In this document: piece after piece, positions 25,167-37,825 of the stretch | How positions within the stretch are numbered: position 1 is the stretch's first letter | Layout of the letters: each line of letters starts with the position of its first letter | Source of the DNA: Molossus alvarezi | Taxonomy: Eukaryota > Chordata > Mammalia > Chiroptera > Molossidae | Direction of reading: 5' to 3' | DNA length: 64,000 bases | Assembly: GCA_037176705.1 (NCBI GenBank) | Contig: JBAWUJ010000056.1 | Location: 1-64,000, forward strand | Notes under the pieces: model-generated | Seen by the model: the letters and a program-made list of their open reading frames with translations, nothing else | Told to the model about the DNA's origin: nothing | Database searches by the model: none | Program-made: the position numbers and the translations under genes

Positions 25167-27246
25167 CTCTATCTAGAATCTTCAATGGAACACTAGTTAG
25201 TTTCTTCCATGGAACACTGAGTAGATCCTTACATGGAACACTATCAAGTTCCTTCCATGGACCGCTGAGTAGTTCCTTACATGGAACACTAGCTAGTTCT
25301 AACTAGTTCCTTCCAAGGAACACTAGCTAGTTATTACCGTGGACTCTAGGTACCTTTTTCATGGGAAACTAAGTAGTTCTTTCCATGGAACACTATGTAA
25401 TTTCTTCCAAGGAACACTAGCTAGCTCCTTCCATGGAACACTAGCAAGTTCCTTCCATAAAACACTAGCTATTTTTTTCCATGGAACTCTAAGTAGTTTT
25501 TTTCAAGCAAAACTAAGTAATTTTTTTTATGGAACACTAAGTAGTTCCGGCCATAAAACCCTAGCTAGTTCCTTCCATGGATCAGTAGCTAGAATTTTTC
25601 ATGGAACACTAGTTAGCTCTTTCCATGGAACACTAGACAGTTCCTTCTCTGGAACACTAAGTAGTTCCTTCCCTGGAACAATAACTAGTTCATTTTCTAA
25701 AGCACAAGCTAGGTTTTTCCATGGAACATTAAGTAGTGAATTCCATAAAACGCTAAGTAGTTTCTTCCATGGAAAACTAGCTTGTTCCTTCCATGGAACA
25801 CTATTTATTTCTTTGCATGGGACACAAACTCGTTTCTTCCATAAAACACTCACTAGTTCCTTCTATGGAACACCAGCTAGTTTATTCCATGAAACACTAG
25901 CTAGATCCTTCCATGGAACACAACTAGTACCTTCCATGGAACACAGCTAGTTCCTTCCATGGAACACAGATAGTTCCTTCCATGGAACACTAGCTAGATC
26001 CTTCCATTAAACAATAAGTAATTTCTTCTTAGGAACACTAAGTAATCCTTTCATGGAACCCTAGCGGGTTCCTTCCATGGAACACTAAGTAATTCCTTGC
26101 ATGAAACACTAGCTACTTGCATCCATGGGACAATACGTAGTTCCTTCCATATAACACTAAGTTTTTCCTTCCATGGAACACTAAGAGCTTACTTCAATGG
26201 AACACTAGCTAGTACTTTCAATGGAACACTAGCTGGTACCATTGAACACTAGCTCCTTGCATTAAACACTAGAAAGTTCCTTCAATGGAACACTAATTAG
26301 TTTTTTCCATGCAGAACTAAGTATTCTCTACATTGGAACACTATCTTGTTCCTTCCATGGTACACTATGTATTTCATTCAATGGAACACTAAGTAGATTC
26401 TTCTCTGGAACGCCAGCTAATTTCTTCCATGCATCACTAGCTAGCACCTTCCATTAAACAGTAGCTAGTCTCTTCCATGGAACAGGAGCTAGTTCCTTCC
26501 ATAGAAATCTAAGTAGTTTCTTGCATGCAACACAAGCTACTCTCTTCCATGGAACACTAAGTAGTTCCTTCCATGGAAACACTAGCTAGTTACTTTTATG
26601 GAACATTTATTCTTACTTCCATCAAAAACTAAGTAGTTTCTTCCATGGAAATTTAGTTAGTTCCTTCCATGGAACACTATTTAGTTCCTTGCATGGAACA
26701 CTAAATAGTTTCTTCGATGGAACACTAGCTTGTTCCTTCCATGGAACAGTAAGTGGATTCTTCCATGAAACATTAAGTAATTTCTTTCATGGAACACTAA
26801 GTAGATCCTTCCATATACCACTTGCTAGTTCTAGCTAGTTACTTCCATGGAACACTACCCAGTTACTTCCTTTGAACTCTAGCTAGTTTCTACCATGGAA
26901 CAGTAGCTAATTTTTTCCATGGAATTCTAAGTAGTTCCTTAAATGGAACAATAAGTAGTTCCTTCGAGGGAACACTAGGTAGTAACTCCCACAGAACACT
27001 AAGAACTTTCTACCATGGAACACTAAGTAGACTTTTTCATGGAACACTAGCTCATTCCATCCATGGAACACTATTTAGTTATTTCCATGGAACACTAGCT
27101 AGTTACTTCCGTGGAACTCTCGCTAGTTTTCTCAATGAAAAACTAAGTAGTTCTTTCCATGGAACACTAAGTAGTTTCTTCCAAAAAAAAACTAAGTGGT
27201 TCCTTGCATGAAAAATTAAGTAGTTCCTCCATAGAACACTAGCTTG

Positions 27247-27260
27247 TTTTTTTTTTTTTT
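27247..27260 (+). repeat. T14 homopolymer run
   Basis: Fourteen consecutive T replace the TTCCTTC part of one unit. It could be slippage in a T-rich variant or the trace of a retroposon tail. No retroposon body is attached. Confidence 0.8.
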
Positions 27261-27810
27261 ATGTAACACTAAGTAGTTCCTTCAATGAAACCCAGGCTAG
27301 TCCTTTCCATGGAACACAAAGTAATTCCTTCCATGAAACACTAGCCAGATCCTTCCATTGAACACTATCTAGTTCCTTCCATGGAAAACTAAGTAATAAT
27401 TTCCATGGGACACTAAGTATTCTCTTCCATGGAACACTAATTATTTTCTTCCATGGAACCCTAGCGAGTTCCTTCCATGGAACACTAAGAGGTACCTTCC
27501 ATGGAACACTAATTAATTCCTTCCATGGGAAACTTACTAGTTCTTTCCATGGAACATTAAGTATCTTCTTCCATGGAACACTAGCTAGTTCCATCCATGG
27601 ATCACTAGCTAGCTCTTTCCATGGAACACTAGATATTTTTTTTCCATGGAACTCTTAGTAGTTTCTTCCATGGAACACTAAGAGTTTTTCATAGAACACT
27701 AGCGAGTTCCTTCCAAGGAACACTATGTAATCCCTTTCATGAAACTCTAGCTAGTTCCACGCATGGAACACTAATTCCATCCAACGAAAACTATGTAGTT
27801 CCTTCCATGG

Positions 27811-28145
27811 AACACCAAGTAGTTACCTCCATGGAACACTAGCTAGTTCTTCCATGGAACACAACTAGTTCCTTCCATGGAAGACTAAGTATTTCCTTCA
27901 ATGGAACACAAACTAGATCCTCCATGGAACACTAAGTTGTTCCTTTCAACAAAAACTATGTAGTTCCTCCCATGGAACACCAAGTAGTTACCTCCATGGA
28001 ACACTAGCTAGTTCTTCCATGGAACAAAACTAGTTCCTTCTATGGAACACTAAGTACTTTCTTCCATGGAACACTAGCCAGTCCCCTCCATGTAACACTA
28101 AGTATTTCCTTCAATGGAACACAAACTATATCCTCCATGGAACAC
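27811..28145 (-). repeat. Local tandem duplication, about 165-220 bp
   Basis: AACACCAAGTAGTTACCTCC starts at 27811 and again at 27976. A later marker, ACACAAACTAGATCCTCC, recurs about 223 bp further on, with one base changed. The second copy has gained two to three units. Several units here are one or a few bases short of 24. Confidence 0.7.
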
Positions 28146-31100
28146 TAAGTTGTTCCCTCCATGGAAACTAAGAAGTTTCTTCAAGAGAACACTAGCTAGA
28201 TTCTTGCATGGAACACTAAGTAGTTCCTTCCATGGAACATTAAGTAGTTTCTTCCATGGAACCCTAGATAGTTCTTTCTAGTTCCTTCAGTGGAACTCTA
28301 GCTAGTTACTTCGTTGAAACTCTAGCTAGTTTCTTCGAAGGAAAACTAAGTAGTTCTTACTATTGAACCTAATGTAGCCCCTTCCATGGAACACTAGGCA
28401 TTTCCTTTCATGGAACATTAGCCCGATACTTCCATGGAACATTAACTAGTTCCTTCCATGAAACACCAGCTTGTTCTTAATATGGAGATCTAACTAGTAC
28501 TTCCGTGAAACAATAGCTAGTTTCTTCCATGGAACACTAGCTAGTTCCTTCCATGGAACACTAGCTAGTTCCATCCATGGAACACTAGCTTGTTTTTTCC
28601 TTGAAACACTAGCTGGTTTCTTCCTTTGAACAATAAGTAGTTCCTTTTATAGAACACTAAATAGTTACATCCATTGAACACTAATTAGTTCCGTACATGA
28701 TACGCAAGCTGGTTCCATACATTGAACACTAGCTTGTTTTTTCCATGGTACACTAGCTTCTTTCTTCCATGGAACACTAGCTAGTTTCTTCCATGGAACA
28801 CAGGGCATTTCCTCCCATTGTACACTATCTGCTTTCTTTCATGGAACACTACCTAGTTTCTTCCATGGAACACTAAGCAGTTTCTTCCATGGAACACTAA
28901 GTAGTTCCTTGTGTGTAAAACTAAGTAGTTTCTCCATGGACCACTTGCTTGTTTTTTCATGAAACACTAAGTAATTTTTTTCCATGAAACACTAGCTAGT
29001 TCCTTCAATGTAACACTAGCTAGTTATTTTCATGGAACACTAAGTCGTTCCTTCCATGGAACACTAGCTAGTTTCTTTCATGGAGCACTACCTTGTTCAT
29101 TCCATGGAACATTAAGTAATTTCTTCCAGTAACACTAGCCAGATCTTTCCATGAAGCACTAAGTACTTCCTTCCATGGAACACTAACTATTTTCTTCCAT
29201 GGAACACTACTAGTTTCTTCCATTCAACACTAATTAGTTCCTTCAATGAAACACTAGCTGGTTTCTTCCATAAAACACTAGCTGTTTCCTTCCATTGAAC
29301 ACTAAGTAGTTCCTTTCATGAAAGACTAAGTAATTCCTTCCATGGAACACTAGCTTGTTCTTTCCATGAAACACTAGCTATTTTTCCCATGGAACACTAG
29401 CTTGTTTCTTCCATGGAACACTACCAAGTTCCTTCCATGGAACTCTAAGTAGTTCTATCCATGGAACACTATCTATTTCCTTTTATGAAACACGAGATAG
29501 TTCCTTCAATGGAACACTAAGTAGTTCCTCCTATGGAACACTAAGTAGTTTTTTCTATGGAACACATTTTTCCTTCCATTGAACACTAGATTGTTCCTTC
29601 CTTGGAACACTAGGTAGTTCCTTCAATGGAACACTAAGTATTTTCTTCCCTGGAATACTAGCTATTTTTTTCCATGGATCACTAGCTAGTTCATTCCATG
29701 AAACACTAGATAGTTCTTCTTTTGTAACACTACCTAGTTCATTTCCAGGAACACTAGCTAGTTTTTTTTCTGGAAAAATAATTAGTTTCTTTCCTGAAAC
29801 AGTAACTAGTTCCTTTTTTGAAACACTAGCTAGTTCCTTCCTTGGATTATTAAGTAGTTACTTCCATGAAACCTAAGCAGTTTTTTACATGGAAAACTAG
29901 CTAGTTACTTCCATGGAACACTAGCTAGTTCTTTCCATGGAACACTAGCTAGTTCTCTCCATCGAACACTAAGTATTTTCTCCCAGGGTACACTAACTAG
30001 TTTCTACCATGGAACACTAATACTTCCTTTCATGAAACACTAAGTATTCCCTTCAGTGGCACACTAGCTGGTTTCTTCCATAAAAAGCTAGGAGGTTTCT
30101 TCCATGAAACACTAACGGTTTCCTTCCATGGAACTCCATGTAGTTCCTTTCATGAAACACTAAGTAGTTCTTTTCATAAAAGACTTGCTAGTACCGTTCA
30201 TGGAACACAAGCTAGTTCCTTCCATGGAACACTAGTTAGTTTTTTTCATGGAACACTAGCTACTTTTTTCTATGTAACACTAGCTATTTTCTTCCAATGA
30301 ACACAAGCTAGATCCTTCCATGTTACACTACCTAGTTTCTTCACGGAACACTAGATAGTTCCTTTCATGGAGCAGTAATTAGTTCCTTCCATGGAACACT
30401 AAATAGTTCCTTACAATGGACACTATCTATTTCTTTCCATGGAACACTATCTAGTTCCTTCTTTGGAACACTAAGTCATCTCTTCTATGTAACACTCAGT
30501 AGTTCCATCCATAGAACTCAAGGTTTCCTCCATGGAACACAAGATTTTTTTCTCCATGGAACACTAAGAAGTTCCTTCCAAGGCACACTAGGTACTTCTT
30601 TTCATGGATCACTAGCTAGTTCATTCCATAAAATACTAGCTAGTTCATTTTCTGGAACACTAGATAGTTCCTTCCCTGGAACACTGGCTAGTTCCTTTTC
30701 TGGAACACTAGCTAGTTCTTTCCATGGAACATTAAGTAGTTACTTCCATTAAACTCTAAGCAGTTTTTTACATGGAAAACTAGCTAGTTCCTTCAATGGA
30801 ACACTATATAATTCCTTGCATGAAACACTAACTATTTCCTTCCATGGAACACTAGCTAGTTCCTTCCATGGACCACTAGCTTGTTCCTTCCATGAAACAC
30901 TAGCTAGTTCCTTCCATGGACCACTAGCTTGTTCCTTCCATGGAACACTAGCTATTTTTTCCATGGAACACTAGCTAGTTTCTCTCATGAAACACAAGGT
31001 AGTTCCTTACATAATACACTAGCTAGTTTCTTTATGGAGCACTAATTAGTTTCTTTCATGGAGTAGTAAGTACTTCCTTCCATAAAACACAAACTAGTTC

Positions 31101-32596
31101 CTCCCATGGAACGCTATCTAGTATCTTCCTTGGAACACTAAGTCATCTCATCCATGTAACACTAAGTAGTTCCATGCAGGGAATTCAAGGTAGTTCCTCC
31201 AGGGAACACTAGGTTTTTTTCTGCTTGGAACCCTAAGTAGTTCCTTCCAAGAAACACTAACAATTTTTTTCCATAGAACACAGGCTAGTTCCTTCCATGG
31301 AACACTAAGTAGCTCCCTCCAAGCAACAATAGATATTTCCTTACATGAACACGAAGTAGTTCCTTCTATGGAACACAAAGTAGATTTTTACATGGGACAC
31401 TAGATAGTATCTTCCATGGAATACAAACTAGTTTCTTCCATGGAACCCTAGCTACTTCCTTCCATGGAACACTAGGTAGTTTCTTCCGGGGAACAATGAC
31501 AACTTTCTTTCATGAACACTAACTAGTTTCTTCCATGGAACACTACATACTTCCTTCCATGGAACACGAAGTAGTTCCCTCCATGGAACACTAGCTATTT
31601 CCTTCCATGGAACTATACCTAGGTCCGTCTATGGAATACTAGCTGGTTCCTTCCATGGTACACTAGCAATTTTCTCCATTAAAAACTAGCTAGTCCCTTC
31701 CATAAAACAGTAAGTGGTTTATTTCATGAAACACTAAGTAGTTCCTTCCATCAAACACTAACTAGTTCCTTTCATGAAACACTAGATTTTTCCTTCCATG
31801 GAACACTAATTAGTGTTTTCCATGGAACACAAAGTAGTTCCTACTGTAGAACACTAAGTAGTTCCTTCCATAAAACAGTAAGTAGTTTTTTCCATGGAAC
31901 ACAAACTGATTTTTTACATCTAACAGTACTTACTTTTTTCCATGGAATATTAAACAGTTAACTTTATGAACACTATGTATTTCACTGCATGGAACACTGA
32001 ATAGTTCCCTCCATGAAACACTAGCTAGTTTATTTTATTGGAAAACTAGCTAGTTCCTTCCATGAATCACTAAGTAGTTACTTCATGGAACACTAAGTAG
32101 TTCATTTCATGAAACACTAGCACGTTCTCTCCATGGAACACTAGCTAGTTCCTTCCATGGAACACTAAGTAGTTCCTTCCATGGAACACTAGCTAGTTTC
32201 TTCGATGGAACACAAGCTAGTTCCTTCCATGGACACTAAGTAGTTCCTTCCATGGAACAATAGCTAGTTCCTTCTACGGAACACTAAGTATTTCCTTGCA
32301 TGGAACTCTAGCTAGTTGCTTCATTGAAACACAAGCTAGTTTCTTTCATGGACACTAAGTAGTTCCTTTCATGGAACACTAATAGTTCCTTCCATGGAAC
32401 ACTAGCTAGATCTTGCCTTGGAACACTAAGCATTTTCTTGCATGGAACATTAGATAGTTCCTTCATTTGAACAAAAGCTAGTTCCTTCCATGGATACTAA
32501 GTAGTTCCTAACATGGAACACTAAGTAGTTCCATCCATGGAACACTAAGTACTTCCTACCATGAAACCTTAGGTAGTTCCTTTCCTGGAACAAAAG

Positions 32597-32788
32597 CTAG
32601 TTCCCTCTATAAAACAGTAAGCAGGTCTTTGCATAAAACACTAGATAGTTCCTTCCATGGAACACAAGCTAGTTCCTTTCATGGAACACAAGCTAGTTCC
32701 CTCTATGGAACACTAAGCAGTTCATTGCACGGAACACTAGATAGTTCCTTCCATGGAACACAAGCTAGTTCCTTTCATGGAACACTAG
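32597..32788 (-). repeat. 96-bp (4-unit) tandem duplication
   Basis: CTAGTTCCCTCTAT begins at 32597 and 32693, and CTAGATAGTTCCTTCC begins at 32641 and 32737. Both pairs are exactly 96 bp apart, so a four-unit block has duplicated in tandem. Confidence 0.82.
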
Positions 32789-33258
32789 GTAGTTCCTTCC
32801 ATGGAACACTAAGTAGTTCCTTCAGGGAACACTAATTATTTCCTTTCATAGAACACATGCTATTTTTATACAGGGAACTATAGCTAGTTGCTTCCATTGA
32901 CCACTAACTAGTTTCGTCCATGGAACACTAGCTAGGTCCTTCCATGAAACACTAAGTAATTATTTTCATGGAACACTAAATAGTTCCTTCCATGGAACAC
33001 TAGTTAGTTTTTTTCATAGAACACTAGCTAGTTTCTTCCATGGAGCACTAAGTAGTTCCTTACAGGAACAGGAGCTAGTTGCTTCCATGGAACACAAGCT
33101 CATTCCTTCCCTGGAACACTAAGTCGATTCTTCCATGGAAAACTAGCTAGTTCCTTCGATGGAATACTATCTAGTTCCTTCCTTAAAACAGTAAGTAGTT
33201 TCTTCCATGGACCTCTAAGTAGATTCCTCCATGGGATCCCTCCATGGAACACTAGTTA

Positions 33259-33272
33259 TTTTTTTTTTTTTT
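33259..33272 (+). repeat. T14 homopolymer run
   Basis: This is a second run of fourteen T inside one unit, followed directly by CATGGAACAC. Just upstream, at 33220-33245, two units are shortened. Confidence 0.8.
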
Positions 33273-33799
33273 CATGGAACACCAGCTAGTACCTTCCATG
33301 GAACACTAAGTAATTCCTTGCATGGAACACTAGCTAGTTTCTTCTATGGAACACAAGCTAGTTTCATACATTGAACACTAGCTTGTTGCATGCATGGAAC
33401 ACTAAGTAATTACTTCCATGGAACAATGGGTAGTACCTTCCATACAACACTAAGTAGTTCTTTCCATGAAACGCTAGCGAGTTCTTTCCATGGAACGCTA
33501 AGTAATTAATTCCATGGTACACTGGTTACTTCTTTCCATGGAACACAAAGTATTTTCTTCCATGAAACACTAGCTAGTTGCTTAGATGGACACTAGATAA
33601 TTTCTTTCAAGGTACAATAAATGGTTCCTTCCATGGAACACTAAGTAGTTCCTTCCATGGAACACTAGCTAGTTCCTTCAACGGAACACTAAGTAATTCT
33701 TTCCATGAAACAGAAAGTATTACCTTTCATGGAACACTAAGTAATTCCTTCCAACGAACAATAAGTAGTTCCTTCCATAAAACCCTAGCTAGTTTTTTC

Positions 33800-34335
33800 C
33801 ATGGAACACTAGCTAGTTCCTTTCATGGAACACTAAGTAGTTCCTTGCATGGAACACTTGCTAGTTTCTTCCATGGAACTCTAGCTAGGTCCTTCCATGG
33901 AACACTAAAAAGTTTCTTTCATGGAACAATAGCTAGTTCCTTCCTTAAAACAATAAGTAGTGTCCTCTATGGAACACTAAGTAGTTTCCTCCATGGAACA
34001 CTAAGTAAGTCCCTCCATGAAACACTAGCTATTTTATTCCATGGAACACTAGCTAATTCCTTCCATGGAACTCTAAGTAGTTCCTTCCATGTAGCACAAT
34101 AGTTCCCCCCATGGAACACTTGGTAGTTCCTTCTATGTACACTACAAGGTTCCTTCCATATATCCCTAGCTGGTTTCTTCCACGGAAATCTAAGTACATC
34201 CTTCCATGGAACATTAAGTAGTTCCATCCTTGGAACACTAGCTAGGATCTCCCATGGAACACTAACTAGTTCCTTCCATGAAACACTAAGTAGTTTTTTC
34301 CCATGGAACACTGAGTAATTCTTTCTACAGAACAC
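33800..34335 (-). repeat. Left arm of an inverted satellite duplication
   Basis: Read on the minus strand, this segment matches 43871-44330 on the plus strand unit by unit. Shared oddities include a unit GTGTTCTGTAG, a GGGAGATCCTAGCTAG unit, a GGATATATGG-like unit and a short unit with GTGTACATAGAAGG. By eye the central 250 bp are about 95% identical, much closer than neighbouring monomers are to each other. Its part at about 34067-34300 is also a paralogous empty site for the Tigger insertion. Confidence 0.85.
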
Positions 34336-35513
34336 TAGCTAGATTTTTCCATAGAACAGTAGCTAGTTCTTTTCATGGAACACCAGGTAGTTCCTTCCAG
34401 GGCACACTAAGGGTTTTTTTTGTTGTAACACTAGCTAGTTCCTTCCATGTAACACTAAGTTGTTCCATCCTTGAACAATAAGTATTTCCTTTCATGGAAC
34501 ATTAGCAAGTTCCTCTCTTGAACCCCAAGCTAGTTCTTTTCCACGGAACACTAGCTAGTTTTTACCATGGAACATTAGCAATGTCCTTCTATAAAAAGCT
34601 AAGTAGATCTTCCATGGAACACTAGCTCGTTTCTTCCATGGAACATTAAGTAGTTTCATCTATGGAACACAATCTAGTACCTTCCATGAAACACCAGCTA
34701 GTTCCTTCCATGGAAAACTAACATGTTCCTTTCCTGGAACACTAAGTAATACCTTCCATGCAACACTAGCTAGATCCTTCCATGAAACACTAGCTAGTTT
34801 CTTCCAAGGAACACTAAGTAATTCCTTCCATGCAACACTAGCTAGTTTCTTCCATGGAACACTAGCTAGTTTCTTTCATGGAATACTAAGTAGTTCATTC
34901 CATGGAACACTAGCTAGATCCTTCCATGGAACACTAGCTAGTTCCTTTCAAGAAACACTAAGTAATTCCTTCCATGGAACACTAAGTATTTCCTTACATG
35001 GAACACAATATAGATATTTTCAAGGGACAGTAGCTAGTTCCTTCCATGGAACACTAGATATTTCCTTCCATGGAACACTAGCTAGTTCCTTACCTGAAAC
35101 ACAGCTAGTTTCTACCATGGAAAACAAAGTAGTTCCTTCCATGGAACACTAAGTAATACCTTGCATGGAACACGAAGTAGTTCTTTTCATGAAACACCAG
35201 CGAGTTCTTTCCATGGAACACTAGCTACTTCCTTTTATTGAACACCAAGTAGTTTCTCCCATGGGACAAAAGTAATTCCTTACATGCAACACTAGCTAGT
35301 TCCTTCGATGGAACACTAGAAAGTTCCTTCCATGAGACACTACATAGTTCCTTCCATGGAACTCTAAGTAGTTCCTTCCATGGCACATTAGCTTGTTCAT
35401 TCCATGGAACAGAAACTGGTTTCTTCCATGGAACACTAGATACTTCCTTTCATGGAACTCTAAGTAGTTCCTTCCATATAACACAGTAGTTCTCTCCATG
35501 GAACACTTAGTGA

Positions 35514-35515
35514 TA
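35514..35515. repeat. TA target duplication, left side of Tigger
   Basis: TA directly precedes the left inverted end and is repeated at 37841-37842. Pogo/Tigger elements duplicate the dinucleotide TA on insertion. Confidence 0.85.
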
Positions 35516-35530
35516 CCTCGGTTCTCGAAC
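35516..35530 (+). repeat. Left terminal inverted repeat of Tigger
   Basis: CCTCGGTTCTCGAAC is the exact reverse complement of 37826-37840. Inward of this the two ends diverge. Degenerate copies of the same core in the opposite sense lie at 35551-35561 (GGTCGAGAACC) and 35567-35579 (GTTCGAGAACCGA). These are candidate transposase binding sites. Confidence 0.92.
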
Positions 35531-35790
35531 ATAATTCGTTCCAGGAGGACGGTCGAGAACCAAATTGTTCGAGAACCGAAGCAATGAAACCAATAGGAAA
35601 TAATGGAAACTGGATTAATTCGTTCCAAGCCCCAGAAAATGCCTATTTACTGGCCTAATTTGTATATAATATGTAGAAAAACATAAGTCTCAACAAGAAA
35701 TAAAAGTGTACAGTATGTATTAAAAAAATAAAATAAAATGTACTGTAAAGTACAGTAAATTGTGTTTCATTTACTGTACCTGTACCAACC

Positions 35791-35796
35791 TTTATT
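35791..35796 (-). terminator. AATAAA overlapping the transposase stop codon
   Basis: On the minus strand AATAAA contains the TAA stop of the transposase (35792-35794), so the stop and a polyadenylation signal share bases. About 275 bp remain to the element's left end. Whether the signal is used cannot be seen from sequence. Confidence 0.5.
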
Positions 35797-36406
35797 GTCT
35801 TGAAGGGGAGTCCTCTTCAATAAAAACAGAGGGTAACTGCTCTTCGGGTGTTTCTGTTCTCTGTATCTTTTGCTGAGGAGAATCAGAATCTTTCTCTGCA
35901 GTTACTTGTCTGATTTCTTTACGGAAGAATTTTTCAATTGTTTGCTGTTTTTTTCTCCTTTCAGAAATTTTGCAGAAAGTGGACAATACATTGTCATTAA
36001 AAATGTTAACTGCTCTATTTGCTACCACTTTATCAGGGTGATGTTGTTCAACAAAGTTTGCGATTTCTGCCCATTTTGCACACATTTTATGAATAAGGCC
36101 ACTAGAAATATCCTCCACTCTCTCCTCTTCTTCAGAAGAAATTTCTTCCACCATATCCTTCTGCTGCTGTTGTTGTAGGTGCATCAGTTCCTCGGCGGTT
36201 AACTGAGCAGCGTGACCTTCCACAAGTTCGTTGATGTCATCTTGTTGAATGTCAAGGCCCATGGTCTTTCCTATGGCCACAATATCATCAACTACAGCAA
36301 CATATTCATCAACGACAGGAGCTGACTCAGCTTCTAAACCCTCACTGTCCCTTTCGGGCCATAGTTTTCGCCATGCCGCATACAATGTGCGATGAGTGAC
36401 ATTACT

Positions 36407-36409
36407 CTA
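36407..36409 (-). other. Premature TAG in the transposase
   Basis: The frame reads NLTDTA, then TAG, then SNVTHRTLYAAWRKLWPE without any shift. Relatives have a Trp-containing stretch here, so a TGG to TAG change is the likely lesion. It separates the catalytic domain from the C-terminal tail. Confidence 0.85.
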
Positions 36410-36699
36410 AGCAGTGTCAGTCAAGTTTACACAATTTAGGATGTTGAAGTGTTCTTTCCAAAATTCCCTCAGAGTTAACTGTGTGTCATTTGTCACTTCA
36501 AAGCACTTCCGGAAGAGGGCCTTTGTGTACAATTTCTTGAAATTGGATATGACCTGTTGGTCCATGGGTTGCAGAATAGGGGTTGTATTGGGGGGTAAGA
36601 ATTTTACTTTGATGAAGCTATAGTCATCAACTAGATCTTCCTCTAAAGCTGGGGGGTGAGCAGGAGCATTGTCCATCACTAATAGACATTTTAAAGGCA

Positions 36700-36709
36700 T
36701 TTTTTTTTT
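36700..36709 (-). other. Homopolymer frameshift in the transposase
   Basis: Ten consecutive T on the + strand (A on the coding strand) lie at the point where the frame shifts by one. Upstream the frame ends AEKKN, then runs into unrelated residues. Downstream the family-like frame resumes with LLVMDNAPAH. A one-base gain by slippage explains it. A sequencing error in the run is possible. Confidence 0.85.
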
Positions 36710-37623
36710 CTGCCAGGTATTCCTTCACTCGAGGTGCAAAAACTTCACGCACCCACTCTGTAAAGAATTGTCTGGTAACCCAAGCTTTGGTGTTAGACCG
36801 CCACATCACAGCCAATTTACTCTTCATTACATTGTGCCTTTTGAATGGCCTGGGATTGTCTGAATGGTAGACAAGCAAGGGTTTTACCTTGCAATCACCA
36901 CTTGCATTTGCACAAAACAAAAGAGTAAGCCTATCTTTCATAGGCTTGTGCCCTGGTAGCGCTTTCTCCTCTTTGGTTATGTGGGTGTTGACTGGCATTT
37001 TTTTCCAGAATAATCCGGTCTCATCGCAGTTTAACACCTGCTCAGGAACAAACCCTTCTGCCTTGACATAGTCACTAAATTCTTTAATGAAGTTATTAGC
37101 AGCCTCCTGGTTTGCACTAGCTGCTTCCCCATGCCTAGTGACGCAATGTATGCCACTTCTATGTCTGAAATTTTCAAGCCAACCTCTGCTGGCTTTAAAC
37201 GTGAAAGCACCTTCACCACTTGTACCAGGTGTTTCTTTGTTCAGATCACTGAATATTTGTAGTGCTTTCTCACAAATAACGACCTCATTGATGCTGTCAC
37301 CTGCTAACTCTTTTTCTTTAATGAAAATAAGGAGCAGCTTCTCCATTTCCTCCATTATCTGAGGCCTTTGCTTAGTTATCAGCGTTACACCTTTGGCAAC
37401 ATTGGCAGCCTTTATAACAGCTTTATTCTTAAGGAAAGTAGAGATGGTTGATTTTGGCACGCCATACTCAGCAGACAGATCCGAAACACGTGTGCCCTGT
37501 TCATATTTGGCAATGATTTCTTTCTTCAGCTCAATAGTTGTTCTCACAGCTTTCCGCTTACCTTTGTCTGCATTACCACTTCTGGCTTTCTTTGGACCCA
37601 TGGCTAAGGGTTAAATTCAGTGT

Positions 37624-37658
37624 AAAGCGTGACTCTCTCCACAAAGCGTGACTCTCTC
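37624..37658 (-). promoter_or_regulatory. Direct repeat in the transposase 5' region
   Basis: AAAGCGTGACTCTCTC occurs at 37624-37639 and again at 37643-37658 on the + strand, between the transposase ATG and the element end. It could be part of the internal promoter or just a small duplication. Confidence 0.45.
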
Positions 37659-37793
37659 TCTGCGCTCACACTGATGACGCAAGCAAGGCGCGCTGGGCCA
37701 AATGAACGCCATTCGGCTCAACTCGGCTCATCTCGGAAGTTCGAGTTCCAAATATTTGTTCGGATTCCGAGACAAAAGTTTCTCGAATCTCCT

Positions 37794-37824
37794 GGTCGAA
37801 TACCGATTTGGTCGAAAACCGAGG
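37794..37824 (-). repeat. Subterminal copies of the Tigger end motif
   Basis: GGTCGAATACCGA (37794-37806) and GGTCGAAAACCGAGG (37810-37824) resemble the terminal GTTCGAGAACCGAGG and lie in the same direction. Together with the terminal copy they form an array of three sites at this end. Confidence 0.7.
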
Positions 37825-37825
37825 C

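Larger units (their letters stand above)
24581..35513 (-). repeat. 24-bp satellite array, block B left part
   Basis: The same satellite in inverted sense: on the + strand the units read TTCCTTCCATGGAACACTAG. The first 2.5 kb match block D (from 52141) at an offset of about 27.56 kb, and further matches continue at smaller offsets (31321 with 58528, 32491 with 59053). The CCAGGG cassette, seen as CCCTGG here, occurs near 25645-25700, 29690-29900 and 30640-30790. There are two T14 runs, at 27247-27260 and 33259-33272, and a local 96-bp repeat at 32597-32788. No gene was found. Long open frames in this part (for example 25339-25950 and 33578-34102) have strict 8-residue periods. Confidence 0.96.
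35792..37601 (-). pseudogene. Tigger transposase pseudogene (TIGD1-like, broken twice)
   Basis: It encodes a pogo-superfamily transposase, a nuclear enzyme that binds the inverted ends and cuts and pastes the element. The ATG at 37601 begins MGPKKARSGNADKGKRK, a basic start. Residues about 21-60 form a Psq/CENP-B type helix-turn-helix (KKEIIAKYE, YGVPKSTISTFLKNK). About 80-160 form the second CENP-B/Tc5-type helix-turn-helix (SRGWLENFRHRSGI). The DDE domain follows: the first Asp is D193 in NCDETGLFWKK, the second is in LLVMDNAPAH and the third in ILQPMDQ. All three are present. An extra base in a 10-base homopolymer (36700-36709) shifts the frame just before the second Asp. A TAG at 36407-36409 interrupts the same frame downstream, probably from a Trp codon. 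The tail has a QQQQQ run and acidic stretches. The total is about 602 codons, close to the roughly 590 of human TIGD1. Confidence 0.93.

Noticed and set aside
31801..31830. Possible micro-inversion at CACTAATTAGTG
   Set aside because: The apparent '+' sense GTGTTTTCC needs only one substitution from the normal inverted unit, so a point change is the simpler explanation.
35296..35628. 110-codon minus-strand frame crossing the left Tigger end
   Set aside because: It joins Tigger end sequence to satellite translation by accident, without any domain.
35870..37614. Plus-strand open frames inside the Tigger
   Set aside because: They are antisense to the transposase, overlap it fully and show no recognisable domain.
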